DNA of 64,000 bases from Arminella tubonensis. Lineage in GTDB: Bacteria > Pseudomonadota > Alphaproteobacteria > Rhizobiales > Rhizobiaceae. The stretch is taken from contig NZ_PCDP01000065.1 of the NCBI RefSeq assembly GCF_003240585.1, positions 62,001 to 126,000 of the forward strand, read 5' to 3'. The notes beneath the pieces were generated by a model. The model had not been told where the DNA came from, ran no database searches, and worked only from the letters and a program-made list of their open reading frames with translations. Every line of letters begins with the position of its first letter. Position 1 is the first letter of the stretch. Below are positions 34,892 through 42,849 of the stretch, in pieces. Position numbers and translations under genes: made by a program.

Positions 34892-35776
34892 ATGACGCGT
34901 CTTACGGCAAAGGATTTTCACCCGGAGCTGCTTGAGCTCTACGACTACTACGCGCATGGAAAGATCTCGAAACGCGAGTTCCTCGAGCGAGCCGGCAAGT
35001 TCGCTGCCGGCGGCCTGACGGCGGCTGCAATTTTAGGTCTCATGAGCCCGAACTACGCGCTTGCACAGCAGGTCGAGTTCACCGATCCCGATATCGTGCC
35101 GGAGTACATCACCTATCCATCGCCGAAGGGGCACGGAAATGTTCGCGCCTATTGCGTCCGCCCGGCTTCCGCGGGAAAAGCGCCTGGGATCGTTGTGGTG
35201 CACGAGAACCGAGGGCTCAATCCCTATATCGAGGACGTAGCAAGACGCCTGGCAAAAGCGGGGTTTGTGGCGCTGGCACCCGATGGACTAAGTTCCGTCG
35301 GAGGCTATCCCGGCAATGACGAGAAAGGCCGGCTACTGCAGCAGCAGGTCGACCCGCAGCAATTGATGAACGACTTCTTTGCCGCGATCGATTTCCTTAT
35401 GAAGAATGAGGTGACGACAGGAAAGGTTGGCATTACCGGCTTTTGCTACGGCGGTGGCGTTTCGAACGCTGCAGCTGTCGCCTATCCGGAGCTGGGTACG
35501 GCAGTGCCGTTTTATGGGAGACAACCGCGGCCGGAGGAGGTGCCCAGTATCAACGCACCGCTGTTGCTGCACTACGCCGGTCTCGATTCTGGCATCAACG
35601 AGGGCTGGCCAGCCTATGAAGCGGCGCTGAAGGCCAACGGCAAAATCTTCGAAGCCTACATCTATCCCGGTGTCAATCACGGTTTCCACAACGACTCGAC
35701 GCCCCGCTATGACGAGGCCGCCGCCAAGCTGGCCTGGGATAGGACGCTAGCTTGGTTCAAACGATACCTGGCATGA
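34892..35776 (+). CDS. Dienelactone hydrolase-family protein with N-terminal export signal
   Basis: A 294-residue alpha/beta hydrolase. The N-terminus KISKREFLERAGKFAAGGLTAAAILGLM (about residues 23-50) resembles a Tat-type signal in which the second Arg is replaced, and cleavage is likely near ALAQQ. The nucleophile is the Cys in GFCYGGG (about 190), the acid in YAGLDSGINEG (Asp about 237) and the base in GVNHGFHND (His about 268), the DLH triad. VVVHENRGLNPYI is the oxyanion region. The family hydrolyses lactones and related esters. The ATG at 34892 has GAGAGGAG 7 bases upstream and is preferred to one 24 bases earlier. It stands between cyclase genes and ohr with no obvious operon. Confidence 0.87.
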   Translation: MTRLTAKDFHPELLELYDYYAHGKISKREFLERAGKFAAGGLTAAAILGLMSPNYALAQQVEFTDPDIVPEYITYPSPKGHGNVRAYCVRPASAGKAPGIVVVHENRGLNPYIEDVARRLAKAGFVALAPDGLSSVGGYPGNDEKGRLLQQQVDPQQLMNDFFAAIDFLMKNEVTTGKVGITGFCYGGGVSNAAAVAYPELGTAVPFYGRQPRPEEVPSINAPLLLHYAGLDSGINEGWPAYEAALKANGKIFEAYIYPGVNHGFHNDSTPRYDEAAAKLAWDRTLAWFKRYLA

Positions 35777-35841
35777 TCGGCTCGTCAAAGCGGTGGATGC
35801 TGCCGTTCAGGGCTTTCGGCGGCAAAGAAGTCTCGGATTTG

Positions 35842-35928
35842 TATAAATCGTATCCGATTAAATCGTAAGGATATTGACATCGCACCTATCGCCATTTATT
35901 TACATCGCGTCCGAGGTAATCGGATACG
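35842..35928 (+). promoter_or_regulatory. ohr promoter element, duplicated upstream of ohrR/msrB
   Basis: An 87-base stretch just upstream of ohr that aligns without gaps to 38190-38276. By eye the first 24 bases are identical and about 63 of 87 match overall. It contains CGTATCCGATTA at 35849 and its exact reverse complement TAATCGGATACG at 35917, 56 bases apart. OhrR-type repressors bind inverted repeats in the ohr promoter, so this is the likely operator region. Confidence 0.7.
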
Positions 35929-35956
35929 TGTTAAGGCGAGCAAAAAGGATTTCGCT

Positions 35957-36352
35957 ATGACTGAGAAGCTTGTATTCACCGGAAAGACCCACATCACCGG
36001 CGGCCGCGACGGCGCCGCACGCAGCAGCGACGGCAAGTTGGATATCAAGCTGCCGCAACCGCACCCGGCAGTCGAGCAGCTCTTTGGCGCCGCATGGTCG
36101 GCCTGCTACATCGGAGCGATCGAGGTCGCCGCCTCACAAAGAGGCATCAAGTTTCCAGAGGGCGTCGCGGTCGATGCCGAGATCGATCTGAACGTAGATG
36201 ACGGCTCCTACTTTCTGCGGGCACGCCTCAACGTCACCGTACCGGGCCTCGACCGTGAGGTTGCACGTGAGCTGCTGGACGCGGCACACGGCATCTGCCC
36301 CTACTCCAAAGCGACGCATGGCAACATTGACGTTCAGACCAACCTGCTTTGA
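35957..36352 (+). CDS. ohr: Organic hydroperoxide resistance protein (Ohr, OsmC family)
   Basis: A 131-residue thiol peroxidase that reduces organic hydroperoxides in the cytosol using lipoylated proteins as electron donors. The two redox cysteines are seen in AAWSACYIGAIE (about residue 49) and HGICPYSKATHGN (about 113), and the fold start MTEKLVFTGKTHITGGRDG with GRDGAARSSDG is characteristic of Ohr rather than OsmC. AAAAGGA precedes the ATG. The promoter carries an element also found upstream of the OhrR-type regulator gene at 37645. Confidence 0.93.
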   Translation: MTEKLVFTGKTHITGGRDGAARSSDGKLDIKLPQPHPAVEQLFGAAWSACYIGAIEVAASQRGIKFPEGVAVDAEIDLNVDDGSYFLRARLNVTVPGLDREVARELLDAAHGICPYSKATHGNIDVQTNLL

Positions 36353-36481
36353 AACCGAGCGGCCGGGCCTGCGCTCTGATCGGCCAGGCTCGCCGTCTTT
36401 TGACAAGACGCCTTGGATCCCGCTCACCACCGGCAAGGCACGAACCCCGATTTGCCGGGTGCACCGATCTGGAGAACCTCA

Positions 36482-37519
36482 ATGGCCACGACCCACGCGC
36501 AGCCGAACCAAGCATATCATGAGTTTTCGCTGGTGCTGGACCCCGCCAGCTATGAGCCGTTGCCCGATGACTGGCTCATTGGGGTAACTGACGTTGTCAG
36601 CTCGACTTCCGCGATCAGATCGGGGCGCTATGAAGACGTCAACTACGCAGGTGCATCCATAATCGCTGCTCTCGGTAACGCCTGGGGTTCGTTCGATTTC
36701 CCATTTGTGTTTCGGGGAGATGGGGCCGCATTTGCATTGCCTGCGCATGGCATGGCGACGGCGACTTCGGCATTGCGACAGGTCGCGACCTTTGCAAGCA
36801 CCAGCCTTGATCTGGTTCTTCGCGTTGGGCTGATGTCCGTGGACGAAATACGCGCCAATGGACGCGACGTGAGAATTGCTCAATACGCTGCCTCCGAAAA
36901 CGCGACCTACGCCATGTTTGCCGGGGGAGGGCTCAAATGGGCGGAGCAGCAGATCAAGAATGGACGCTATCTGGTAGAGCCGGGCAAATCCACGACGAAG
37001 CCGGACTTGACCGGGCTTACCTGTGATTGGACCCCCTTTCCCAGCCAGCAGGGCGAGATTCTATCGCTGCTGGTCGAGCCTCATGAAGATGCAAGCCCGA
37101 AGGCCTTTGCTAGCTTGGCGAGCCGCGTACTTGCGGTTTTTGATGCCGGACCACGCCAGTCGCATCCCGTTCCAAAGGACATCGCCATCCCTAAAGACTG
37201 TGAGACGTGCCTCGATCCGAAAACGTGGTCGGAAATAGTCTCCAATTCGGACTTCCGCAAATACGATGATGGATTGCGTCTTACGGTGGACTGCTCAGTC
37301 GAACAAATCGAAGCTGTCGAAGCGACCCTTGTTGCGGCAAAGGCACGTGGCGAGGTCAACTTCGGACTGCATCGGCAGTCCCACGCTCTCATGACCTGTT
37401 TCGTGCCTTCCGGCAGACCGGATCAGCATTTGCATTTCCTGGACGGAATGGGCGGTGGCTACGCCAAGGCCGCCGAGATGTTGGAGGCCAGTGAGCATGC
37501 GATGGCGTCATCGCACTAG
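36482..37519 (+). CDS. DUF3095 (adenylate-cyclase-like) protein
   Basis: A 345-residue protein of the DUF3095 family, described as cyclase-like. The N-terminal half has the cyclase core pattern DWLIGVTDVVSSTSAIRSGRYEDVN (about residues 34-58), where TDVVSST replaces the DIVGST metal motif, and FPFVFRGDGAAFALP (about 75-89), equivalent to the second Asp site. A C-terminal region (KYDDGLRLTVDCS through HALMTCFVPS) completes the family. The catalytic Asn/Arg are not evident, so enzyme activity is uncertain. GGAGAACCTCA precedes the ATG at 36482. It lies between ohr and ohrR on the ohr strand, about 130 bases after ohr, and may be read together with it. Confidence 0.82.
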   Translation: MATTHAQPNQAYHEFSLVLDPASYEPLPDDWLIGVTDVVSSTSAIRSGRYEDVNYAGASIIAALGNAWGSFDFPFVFRGDGAAFALPAHGMATATSALRQVATFASTSLDLVLRVGLMSVDEIRANGRDVRIAQYAASENATYAMFAGGGLKWAEQQIKNGRYLVEPGKSTTKPDLTGLTCDWTPFPSQQGEILSLLVEPHEDASPKAFASLASRVLAVFDAGPRQSHPVPKDIAIPKDCETCLDPKTWSEIVSNSDFRKYDDGLRLTVDCSVEQIEAVEATLVAAKARGEVNFGLHRQSHALMTCFVPSGRPDQHLHFLDGMGGGYAKAAEMLEASEHAMASSH

Positions 37520-37539
37520 CTCGCAGCAGGGAAAGCCAT

Positions 37540-37640
37540 CGGCCAGATGGACGAGACGCCGCTCGGCCGCCCAGATGAAATCACCAGCACCCCACCGGCT
37601 TCGTGCCGGCCAAGGTCAGCCCGCCGGATGCGAGGTCAAC
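37540..37640 (+). pseudogene. Possible relic of a short-chain dehydrogenase C-terminus
   Basis: A short stretch after the DUF3095 gene translates as MDETPLGRPDEI, which matches the 'PLGRPEEI' signature near the end of SDR enzymes, then loses the frame. No other part of an SDR is nearby, so this is at most a small relic; chance similarity is possible. Confidence 0.2.
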
Positions 37641-37644
37641 ACGA

Positions 37645-38157
37645 TCACGACTTCCCTTTCCCAGCCTGCGTAGCACGCAGGAGGTTGTCGCGCAGCCTCA
37701 CCACGGACTTCTGCACCACTGGAAAGTCCTCTCCGAGCCCGGTTGCATCAACCAGCGACACGGCGGGATCCGTCTCAAGCAAACTGCGCCCGGCAGCCGT
37801 CAGGCTGACCCGAACCTGCCGTTCGTCGGCAGGATCGCGTTGACGTCGAACATAGCCCACGGACTCGAGCTTCTTCAGGATGGGTGTCAGCGTGTTGGAT
37901 TCGAGAAATAGCTTTTCGCCCAGCGTCCCAACGGTCTGGTCATCCTCCTCAGTGAGGGCCACCATGGCGATATACTGGGTGTAGGTAAGACCCAGCCCAT
38001 CCAGGATGGGCTTGTAGGCACGTCCGAAAGCAAGATTTGCCGAATAAATCGCAAAGCACAGAAAATTCGAAAGCTTCCGGCCCTCGTTGTCGGTTTGCGG
38101 GGAAGGGGCGGGCGGCACAACAGGGCTCTTCGCTGTCTGGGACGTGGGCATCGGCAT
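37645..38157 (-). CDS. ohrR: MarR-family organic peroxide sensor (OhrR type)
   Basis: A 170-residue winged-helix repressor. The peroxide-sensing Cys is in LSNFLCFAIYSANLAFGRAY (about residue 34), the position used by OhrR. The HTH region TLGEKLFLESNTLTPILKKLE and the wing YVRRQRDPADERQVRVSL (about 84-120) are typical of OhrR. When its Cys is oxidised it releases the ohr promoter. The first 30 residues are Pro/Ser-rich and unconserved. It is divergent from msrB with the duplicated operator-like element in between, and lies 1.3 kb downstream of ohr. The ATG at 38157 is preceded by GGAAAAGG; a TTG 12 bases earlier is the alternative. Confidence 0.9.
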   Translation of the reverse strand: MPMPTSQTAKSPVVPPAPSPQTDNEGRKLSNFLCFAIYSANLAFGRAYKPILDGLGLTYTQYIAMVALTEEDDQTVGTLGEKLFLESNTLTPILKKLESVGYVRRQRDPADERQVRVSLTAAGRSLLETDPAVSLVDATGLGEDFPVVQKSVVRLRDNLLRATQAGKGKS

Positions 38158-38189
38158 ATCCTTTTCCAAGGTCTTCGTTGTCTGCTTTA

Positions 38190-38276
38190 TATAAATCGTA
38201 TCCGATTAAATCGCAATGGTATTGATATCGATTTCTCCGCGATTTATCTAAAGCGTACCCCAATAAAGAGGATACG
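38190..38276. promoter_or_regulatory. ohrR-msrB divergent control element (copy of ohr promoter element)
   Basis: This 87-base stretch begins 33 bases before the ohrR start and ends 83 bases before msrB. It matches the ohr promoter element without gaps, including CGTATCCGATTA at 38197 and GGATACG at 38270 at the same spacing. It implies that ohr, ohrR and probably msrB answer to the same OhrR-like regulator. Confidence 0.65.
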
Positions 38277-38358
38277 CTACAAATGAACAGACCGAATTTT
38301 GCTATGATTGAGAAGGGTCGCGGCCACCGCGCTGGCTGGAACGGCAAGGAGATATGCA

Positions 38359-38844
38359 ATGCGTGATATATTCGAAATGCGGTTCGATTTGACAGCTCCC
38401 ACTCGCGAACAGATGCGGGAACTGGTGGCCGACCTCAGCGAGGACGAGCGGCAATTGCTGCTCGAACATGGTGAAGAGGCCCCGTTCTGCGGTGTTTTCC
38501 TGCATGAAGAACGGGGCGGGGTGTATACCTGTCGCTTGTGTGGACTGCCGTTGTTCAAAGCCGTCGCAAAGTTCGAAAGCGGTACGGGCTGGCCGAGCTT
38601 CACCGCGCCAGTCGCCGAGGCCCATCTTCGCAGCATTCGCGATACCCGCTACGGCATGGTCAGAACGGAGATCGTTTGCGCCCGTTGCGGCGCCCACCAA
38701 GGACATGTCTTTCCGGACGGCCCTCCTCCAACGGGAGACCGCTTTTGCATAAATTCAGGATCGCTTGAGTTCACGCCCAATGGAGAACTGCTTCCTGACA
38801 AGCTTCGTCGAGGTGCTCCAGAGGGCGAACCGTGGAATAGCTGA
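38359..38844 (+). CDS. msrB: Peptide-methionine (R)-S-oxide reductase (MsrB)
   Basis: A 161-residue MsrB, which repairs methionine-R-sulfoxide in proteins. The two zinc CxxC pairs are in YTCRLCGLPLF and IVCARCGAHQGHVFPDG, and the catalytic Cys in RFCINSGSLEF (about residue 133). FESGTGWPSFTAPV is the family's signature. It has an N-terminal 40-residue helical segment (LTAPTREQMRELVADLSEDE), longer than in minimal MsrBs, and no signal peptide. The ATG at 38359 has AAGGAGA about 7 bases upstream. It is divergent from ohrR and shares its control region, which links peroxide sensing to protein repair. Confidence 0.92.
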   Translation: MRDIFEMRFDLTAPTREQMRELVADLSEDERQLLLEHGEEAPFCGVFLHEERGGVYTCRLCGLPLFKAVAKFESGTGWPSFTAPVAEAHLRSIRDTRYGMVRTEIVCARCGAHQGHVFPDGPPPTGDRFCINSGSLEFTPNGELLPDKLRRGAPEGEPWNS

Positions 38845-38852
38845 AGGCTGCC

Positions 38853-39644
38853 CTAAAGAAGCATCGAGGCGCCGCGGTCGAGATAGGTGTCAAGGAATTG
38901 CTCAAGCCTTGGATGTCTGGGCTTGCGAAATACGTCCTTTGGCTCTCCGGTGAAAAGCACCTTGCCATGGTCGAGAAAGGTCATCTGCTGGCCAACCGTC
39001 GCGGCAAATCCGATCTCGTGGGATACCACCACCATCGTCATGCCTTCGGTCGCCAGATCGCGCATGACGTTCAGCACTTCGCCGGTCAGTTCCGGATCAA
39101 GCGAGGAGGTGGGTTCGTCGAACAGCATGATCTTCGGCTTCAGGGCAAGGGCCCGGGCGATGGCGACACGCTGTTGCTGGCCGCCGGACAGCTGCGACGG
39201 ATAGTGGCCGGCGCGGCTTTCGAGGCCGACTTTGACGAGTTGGGCCATCGCCCGTTCTTCGGCATCCTTGCGGCTCATCTTGTGAACGGTCTTCAACGCC
39301 TCGCTGACATTGCCAAGGGCTGTCATGTGCGGCCACAGATTGAACTGCTGGAAGACCATGCCGATCCGCCCCCGGATCGCGCGGTTGGTTGCCGCCGGCA
39401 GGCGCTCGCGCAGGCCCTCGGCGTTTTCGCTAAAGCCAAGCACCTCGCCATCGATGGTGATCGTCCCGAGGGTCGCCTCCTCGAGAAAGGCCATGCATCT
39501 AAGCAGCGTACTCTTGCCGGAGCCCGAGGGGCCGATCAGGCAGGACACCTGGCCCTGTGGAATTTCGAGATCGATGCCATGTAGGACCGTGCTATCCCCG
39601 AACTTCTTGACTAAATTCTTGACTGCGATCGCCGGGATACTCAT
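38853..39644 (-). CDS. Polar amino acid ABC transporter, ATP-binding protein (GlnQ/HisP type)
   Basis: A 263-residue ATPase of the PAAT family. Walker A is GPSGSGKST (about residues 38-46), the signature LSGGQQQRVAIAR (about 151-163), Walker B IMLFDEPTSSLDPE and the switch His in VVVSHEIGFA. It has no C-terminal TOBE domain, as usual for amino acid importers. The start at 39644 overlaps the stop of the permease gene upstream (ATGA). It is the last gene of a four-gene amino acid importer operon read leftward, and is convergent with msrB. Confidence 0.92.
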   Translation of the reverse strand: MSIPAIAVKNLVKKFGDSTVLHGIDLEIPQGQVSCLIGPSGSGKSTLLRCMAFLEEATLGTITIDGEVLGFSENAEGLRERLPAATNRAIRGRIGMVFQQFNLWPHMTALGNVSEALKTVHKMSRKDAEERAMAQLVKVGLESRAGHYPSQLSGGQQQRVAIARALALKPKIMLFDEPTSSLDPELTGEVLNVMRDLATEGMTMVVVSHEIGFAATVGQQMTFLDHGKVLFTGEPKDVFRKPRHPRLEQFLDTYLDRGASMLL

Positions 39645-40309
39645 GCGTTGAAGAACCTTAATCTGGTGAGTTTCGTTTCGGCGAGATGGCCAAGCCAGCC
39701 CGTGGCCTCGACAAGCACCCAGTAAAACAGCGCGAGCACGAAGAGTGCCTCCACGAAGGCATATTGCTGCGATCCGATGGCGCTGAGTGTCGCGGTCAGT
39801 TCCGGCACGGTGATGATCGACAGCACCGCCGTTTCCTTCATCAGGATGATCGCCATGTTCAATGAAGGCGGGAGGACGAGCATGGTCATCTCCGGCAGCA
39901 ATATGCGGCGGACAATCTGCCACTGACTGAGACCAACACATTCCCCGGCCTCGATATGGCCCCTGGGTACGGCGTCAAAGCCGGAGCGGAAAATCTCGCT
40001 GAAATAGGCCGCGCCATAGATCGAAATGCCGAGAAGCCCTGCCGGCAGCGGATCAAGGGAAAGCCCGATGAAAGGGCCGCCGTAATAGACCAGGAATATC
40101 TGGATGAGGAAGGGCGTGCCGCGCAGCACGGCGACGGCAAAACCGAATGCCTTGTCGACCACCATGCCGCCATAACGTCTGGCCACGGCGACCAGGAAGC
40201 CGAAGGCTGCGGCTGCGATCGTTCCCAGAATCCAAATCATGATCGTGACGCCGGCGCCGCTGACGATCGCCGGCCATTGATCGAGGATGACGCGGTAGTC
40301 GAAGGTCAT
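39641..40309 (-). CDS. Polar amino acid ABC transporter, permease 1
   Basis: A 222-residue His/Glu/Gln/Arg-opine-type permease with about five membrane segments (GVTIMIWILGTIAAAAFGFL near residue 20). The loop docking on the ATPase is EAGECVGLSQWQIVRRILLP (about 125-144) and LRGTPFLIQIFLVYYGGP is the family's N-terminal signature. It overlaps the ATPase gene by 4 bases at its end and the second permease by 4 at its start. An upstream in-frame extension of 19 residues is rejected because it lies inside the neighbouring gene. Confidence 0.9.
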   Translation of the reverse strand: MTFDYRVILDQWPAIVSGAGVTIMIWILGTIAAAAFGFLVAVARRYGGMVVDKAFGFAVAVLRGTPFLIQIFLVYYGGPFIGLSLDPLPAGLLGISIYGAAYFSEIFRSGFDAVPRGHIEAGECVGLSQWQIVRRILLPEMTMLVLPPSLNMAIILMKETAVLSIITVPELTATLSAIGSQQYAFVEALFVLALFYWVLVEATGWLGHLAETKLTRLRFFNA

Positions 40310-40947
40310 CGCGGCACTCCTGGAAGCGAACGCTCGATTACGTCGCCGGCAAGTGCCACGACCCAATTGATCACGAGATAGATCAGGCCGGCGGACGCGA
40401 AAATCTGCAGTGGCAGAAAGGTGCTGCCGGCGAGATCCTGCGCCATGCGGGTGAGCTCGACGATGCCGACGACCGAAACGAGCGAGGATGCCTTCAGGAT
40501 CAGTATGGCTTCATTAACGAGGGCCGGGAAGGTGAGGCGCAACGCAATTGGGGCTTTGATCCGCCGGAAGATCTGACCAGGCGTCAGGCCGACCATCTCG
40601 GCACATTCGATCAGCCCGCCAGGCACGCTGGCAAAACCCCCGCGCAGGTTTTCCGCCTGATAGGCGGCTGTTGAAAGGGAAAGCCCGATGACGGCTGCAA
40701 CAATGCTCGGCACATTGATGCCGATGACCGGCAGAAGATTGTAGATCAGCAGCAACTGCACCAGCAAAGGCACGCCGCGGAAAAAACTGATGAATAATTG
40801 GGCGGGCCAGACGAATATTCTTTGGCGCGACAGCATCATGGCCGAGAGCAGCATCGCAATCATAAAGCCGATCAGAATAGAAACGACGCTGATCGCCACG
40901 GTGTAGATCGAGGCTTGCAGAAGCAGTTCGAAGAGTTTGACAGACAT
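40306..40947 (-). CDS. Polar amino acid ABC transporter, permease 2
   Basis: A 213-residue partner permease. FRGVPLLVQLLLIYNLLP (about 60-77) is the amino acid permease signature and ECAEMVGLTPGQIFRRIKAP (about 113-132) the EAA-type loop. Five membrane segments are visible. It forms a heterodimer with the product of the next gene. The preceding 100 bases toward the binding-protein gene contain a perfect hairpin. Confidence 0.9.
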   Translation of the reverse strand: MSVKLFELLLQASIYTVAISVVSILIGFMIAMLLSAMMLSRQRIFVWPAQLFISFFRGVPLLVQLLLIYNLLPVIGINVPSIVAAVIGLSLSTAAYQAENLRGGFASVPGGLIECAEMVGLTPGQIFRRIKAPIALRLTFPALVNEAILILKASSLVSVVGIVELTRMAQDLAGSTFLPLQIFASAGLIYLVINWVVALAGDVIERSLPGVPR

Positions 40948-40996
40948 ATCAGGATTTCGCCCGCCTGTTGGTCGAGGACCTTACTGCGTCGCGGTC

Positions 40997-41023
40997 GGCG
41001 CCTCCGGAACGATCGGAGGCGCC
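40997..41023 (-). terminator. Intra-operon hairpin after amino acid binding-protein gene
   Basis: A 10-base perfect stem (GGCGCCTCCG with CGGAGGCGCC) and 7-base loop lies 24 bases after the stop of the binding-protein gene and 50 bases before the first permease gene. No T-run follows on the transcribed strand, so partial attenuation or message stabilisation is likely. Confidence 0.65.
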
Positions 41024-41046
41024 TTCGGTCAGGCAGTCGCGGTCAA

Positions 41047-41874
41047 TCAGAATGCAGGATCTTTGACTGAATCCGGTGTGTCAAAGGTGGCACCGAACCA
41101 CTTCTTCTGCAGGTCTGCCATGCGGCCGTCGGCCTTGATCTTAAGCAGAGCGCCGTCGATCGCATCCATCAGCGGCGCGTGATCGGCATCCTTGAGACCG
41201 ATAAAGCCGAAATAGGACTTCTTGCCAAAGGGCGGCAGCACCACTTCGAAGGTGCCCTTGCGCTGGCTGGCAACGAAGGCAATGTTCGGCAACGAGTTTG
41301 CAACGCCGGCGATGCGGCCGGCTGCGAGGTCGGCATAGGTCTCGGTGAAAGCAGGATATTCGCGGATATCAACCTTGGTCGGTAGTGTATCGGAGAATTC
41401 CTTCAGCTGGTCGAGTTGCGACGTCGCCTTGCCGACACCGATCTTCTTGCCAGCAATGTCTTCCGGCTTGCTGATCGTGGTATCGCCGGCCTTTTTCAGG
41501 ATGGCGATGGTTGCTTCGGCAATCGGAGGGGTGAAGCGATAGCGCTCCATGCGTTTCTTGGTGATCGTTGCCGGGCCTGCGACGACGTCGAACTTGCCCG
41601 CTTCGAGGGCCGGAAAGACGCCATCCCAGGGAAGTGCCACCCACTCGATCTTGACGCCGAGCTCCTTGCCGATCTCGGCGAACAGGTCGACGTTCAGCCC
41701 GGCATGTTCGCCGGCATCGATAAAATCGAAAGGCGCGAACGCCGTTTCCGTACCGACCTTCAAGGTGCCGGCTGCCTTGACAGCCGCGAGCGTGTCGGCT
41801 GCATGGGCGGAAAGCGTTGCTCCGAACAGGAACGCAGCGCCGACAAGACCCCTGAGCAGGGAATTGGTTTTCAT
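41047..41874 (-). CDS. Polar amino acid ABC transporter, substrate-binding protein
   Basis: A 275-residue family 3 solute-binding protein. A signal peptide ends at LSAHA-ADTLAAVKA (about residue 25). GTLKVGTETAFAPFDFID and GLNVDLFAEIGKELGVKIEWVALPWDGVFPALEAGKFDVVAG are the characteristic N-lobe motifs, and KKIGVGKATSQ and GYFGFIG-like YFGFIGLKDADH follow. The ligand is an amino acid or amine; the adjacent aminotransferase and ureohydrolase suggest a basic or guanidino compound. I prefer the second of two nearby ATG codons, since the first abuts the ribosome-binding site. Divergent from a HutC-like regulator. Confidence 0.9.
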   Translation of the reverse strand: MKTNSLLRGLVGAAFLFGATLSAHAADTLAAVKAAGTLKVGTETAFAPFDFIDAGEHAGLNVDLFAEIGKELGVKIEWVALPWDGVFPALEAGKFDVVAGPATITKKRMERYRFTPPIAEATIAILKKAGDTTISKPEDIAGKKIGVGKATSQLDQLKEFSDTLPTKVDIREYPAFTETYADLAAGRIAGVANSLPNIAFVASQRKGTFEVVLPPFGKKSYFGFIGLKDADHAPLMDAIDGALLKIKADGRMADLQKKWFGATFDTPDSVKDPAF

Positions 41875-42103
41875 GATCATCTCTCCAGTTTTTCACTCCC
41901 CTTGGCAGAGGAGCTTGGGTTCTCAAATTTATTCCCACCGAGCGGAATTCTGCGATCCGCTTTTGACTATACAAATAGAACTAGGCTGACCTACACTGTC
42001 AATGTGAAAAGGCTAAATAAGCAAAATTTGTGCCGGACGACTTCGATCTTGGATCGGACGGCAGCGAGGGCATCATGTTGTTGCGCTGGATCGAGGGTCG
42101 GCC

Positions 42104-42811
42104 GTGGTGACAATTCATCAGAATATTTTCAGGGACATCGAGACCAGGATCGTCGGGGGCGACTGGCAACCCGGTCATCGCATCCCCACGGAGCAGGAAT
42201 TGGCGGCGGCATATCGATGCTCTCGCATGACCGTCAGCAAGGCGCTTTCAGCACTGGTGGAGCGGGGCATGATCGTGCGACGGCGCAAGACGGGCTCATT
42301 CGTCGCGTCGCCACAAATCGATCGGACGGTGATGGATATTCAGGACATCAGCACCGAGGCGGAACTTGCCGGGCACAAGCATGACTACAAGATATTGTCG
42401 CGGAGAATCGAAAGATTGGAGCTGGCCGAAGCCAAGCAGTTGGCCGAGCCGGCGGGCGCTGAAATTCTAAGGCTTCAATGCCTTCATGTCGTTGACGGCA
42501 CGCCGAATGCCATCGAGCGTCGCATCATCATGCTCGATATCGTGCCGCTGGCAAGAGATGAGCATTTCAGCCTGACGCCGCCTGGAAAATGGCTGCTGGC
42601 GCAGGTTCCCTGGTCGAAGGCAAGGCACGTCATTCGCGCGGTCTCGGCCGACGCCACCACTGCCCGCCTGCTGCAGACCGCCCGCGGCGAGGCGTGCCTT
42701 AATCTGATCCGCCAGACCTGGCAAAACGGGCGCACCGTGACCTACGTGGAGATCACCCATCCCGGCGATCGCTTTCAGTTCGCGGGCGATTTTCAGCCGG
42801 TGGCGCGGTGA
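42104..42811 (+). CDS. GntR-family regulator, HutC/UTRA subfamily
   Basis: A 235-residue regulator with an N-terminal winged HTH (RDIETRIVGGDWQPGHRIPT, CSRMTVSKALSALVERGMI, RRRKTGSFVA, residues about 9-68) and a C-terminal UTRA ligand-binding domain (ILRLQCLHVVDGTPNAIERRIIML, TVTYVEITHPGDRFQFAGDF). It resembles the histidine-utilisation repressor HutC, whose ligand is urocanate. No hut genes are in the window, so here it more likely controls the neighbouring amino acid importer and aminotransferase. The start is GTG-GTG at 42104-42109 without a strong ribosome-binding site. Confidence 0.88.
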   Translation: MVTIHQNIFRDIETRIVGGDWQPGHRIPTEQELAAAYRCSRMTVSKALSALVERGMIVRRRKTGSFVASPQIDRTVMDIQDISTEAELAGHKHDYKILSRRIERLELAEAKQLAEPAGAEILRLQCLHVVDGTPNAIERRIIMLDIVPLARDEHFSLTPPGKWLLAQVPWSKARHVIRAVSADATTARLLQTARGEACLNLIRQTWQNGRTVTYVEITHPGDRFQFAGDFQPVAR

Positions 42812-42849
42812 GCAGACATCGATCGGCGCAATAAGTCAGTCATCGGCGG

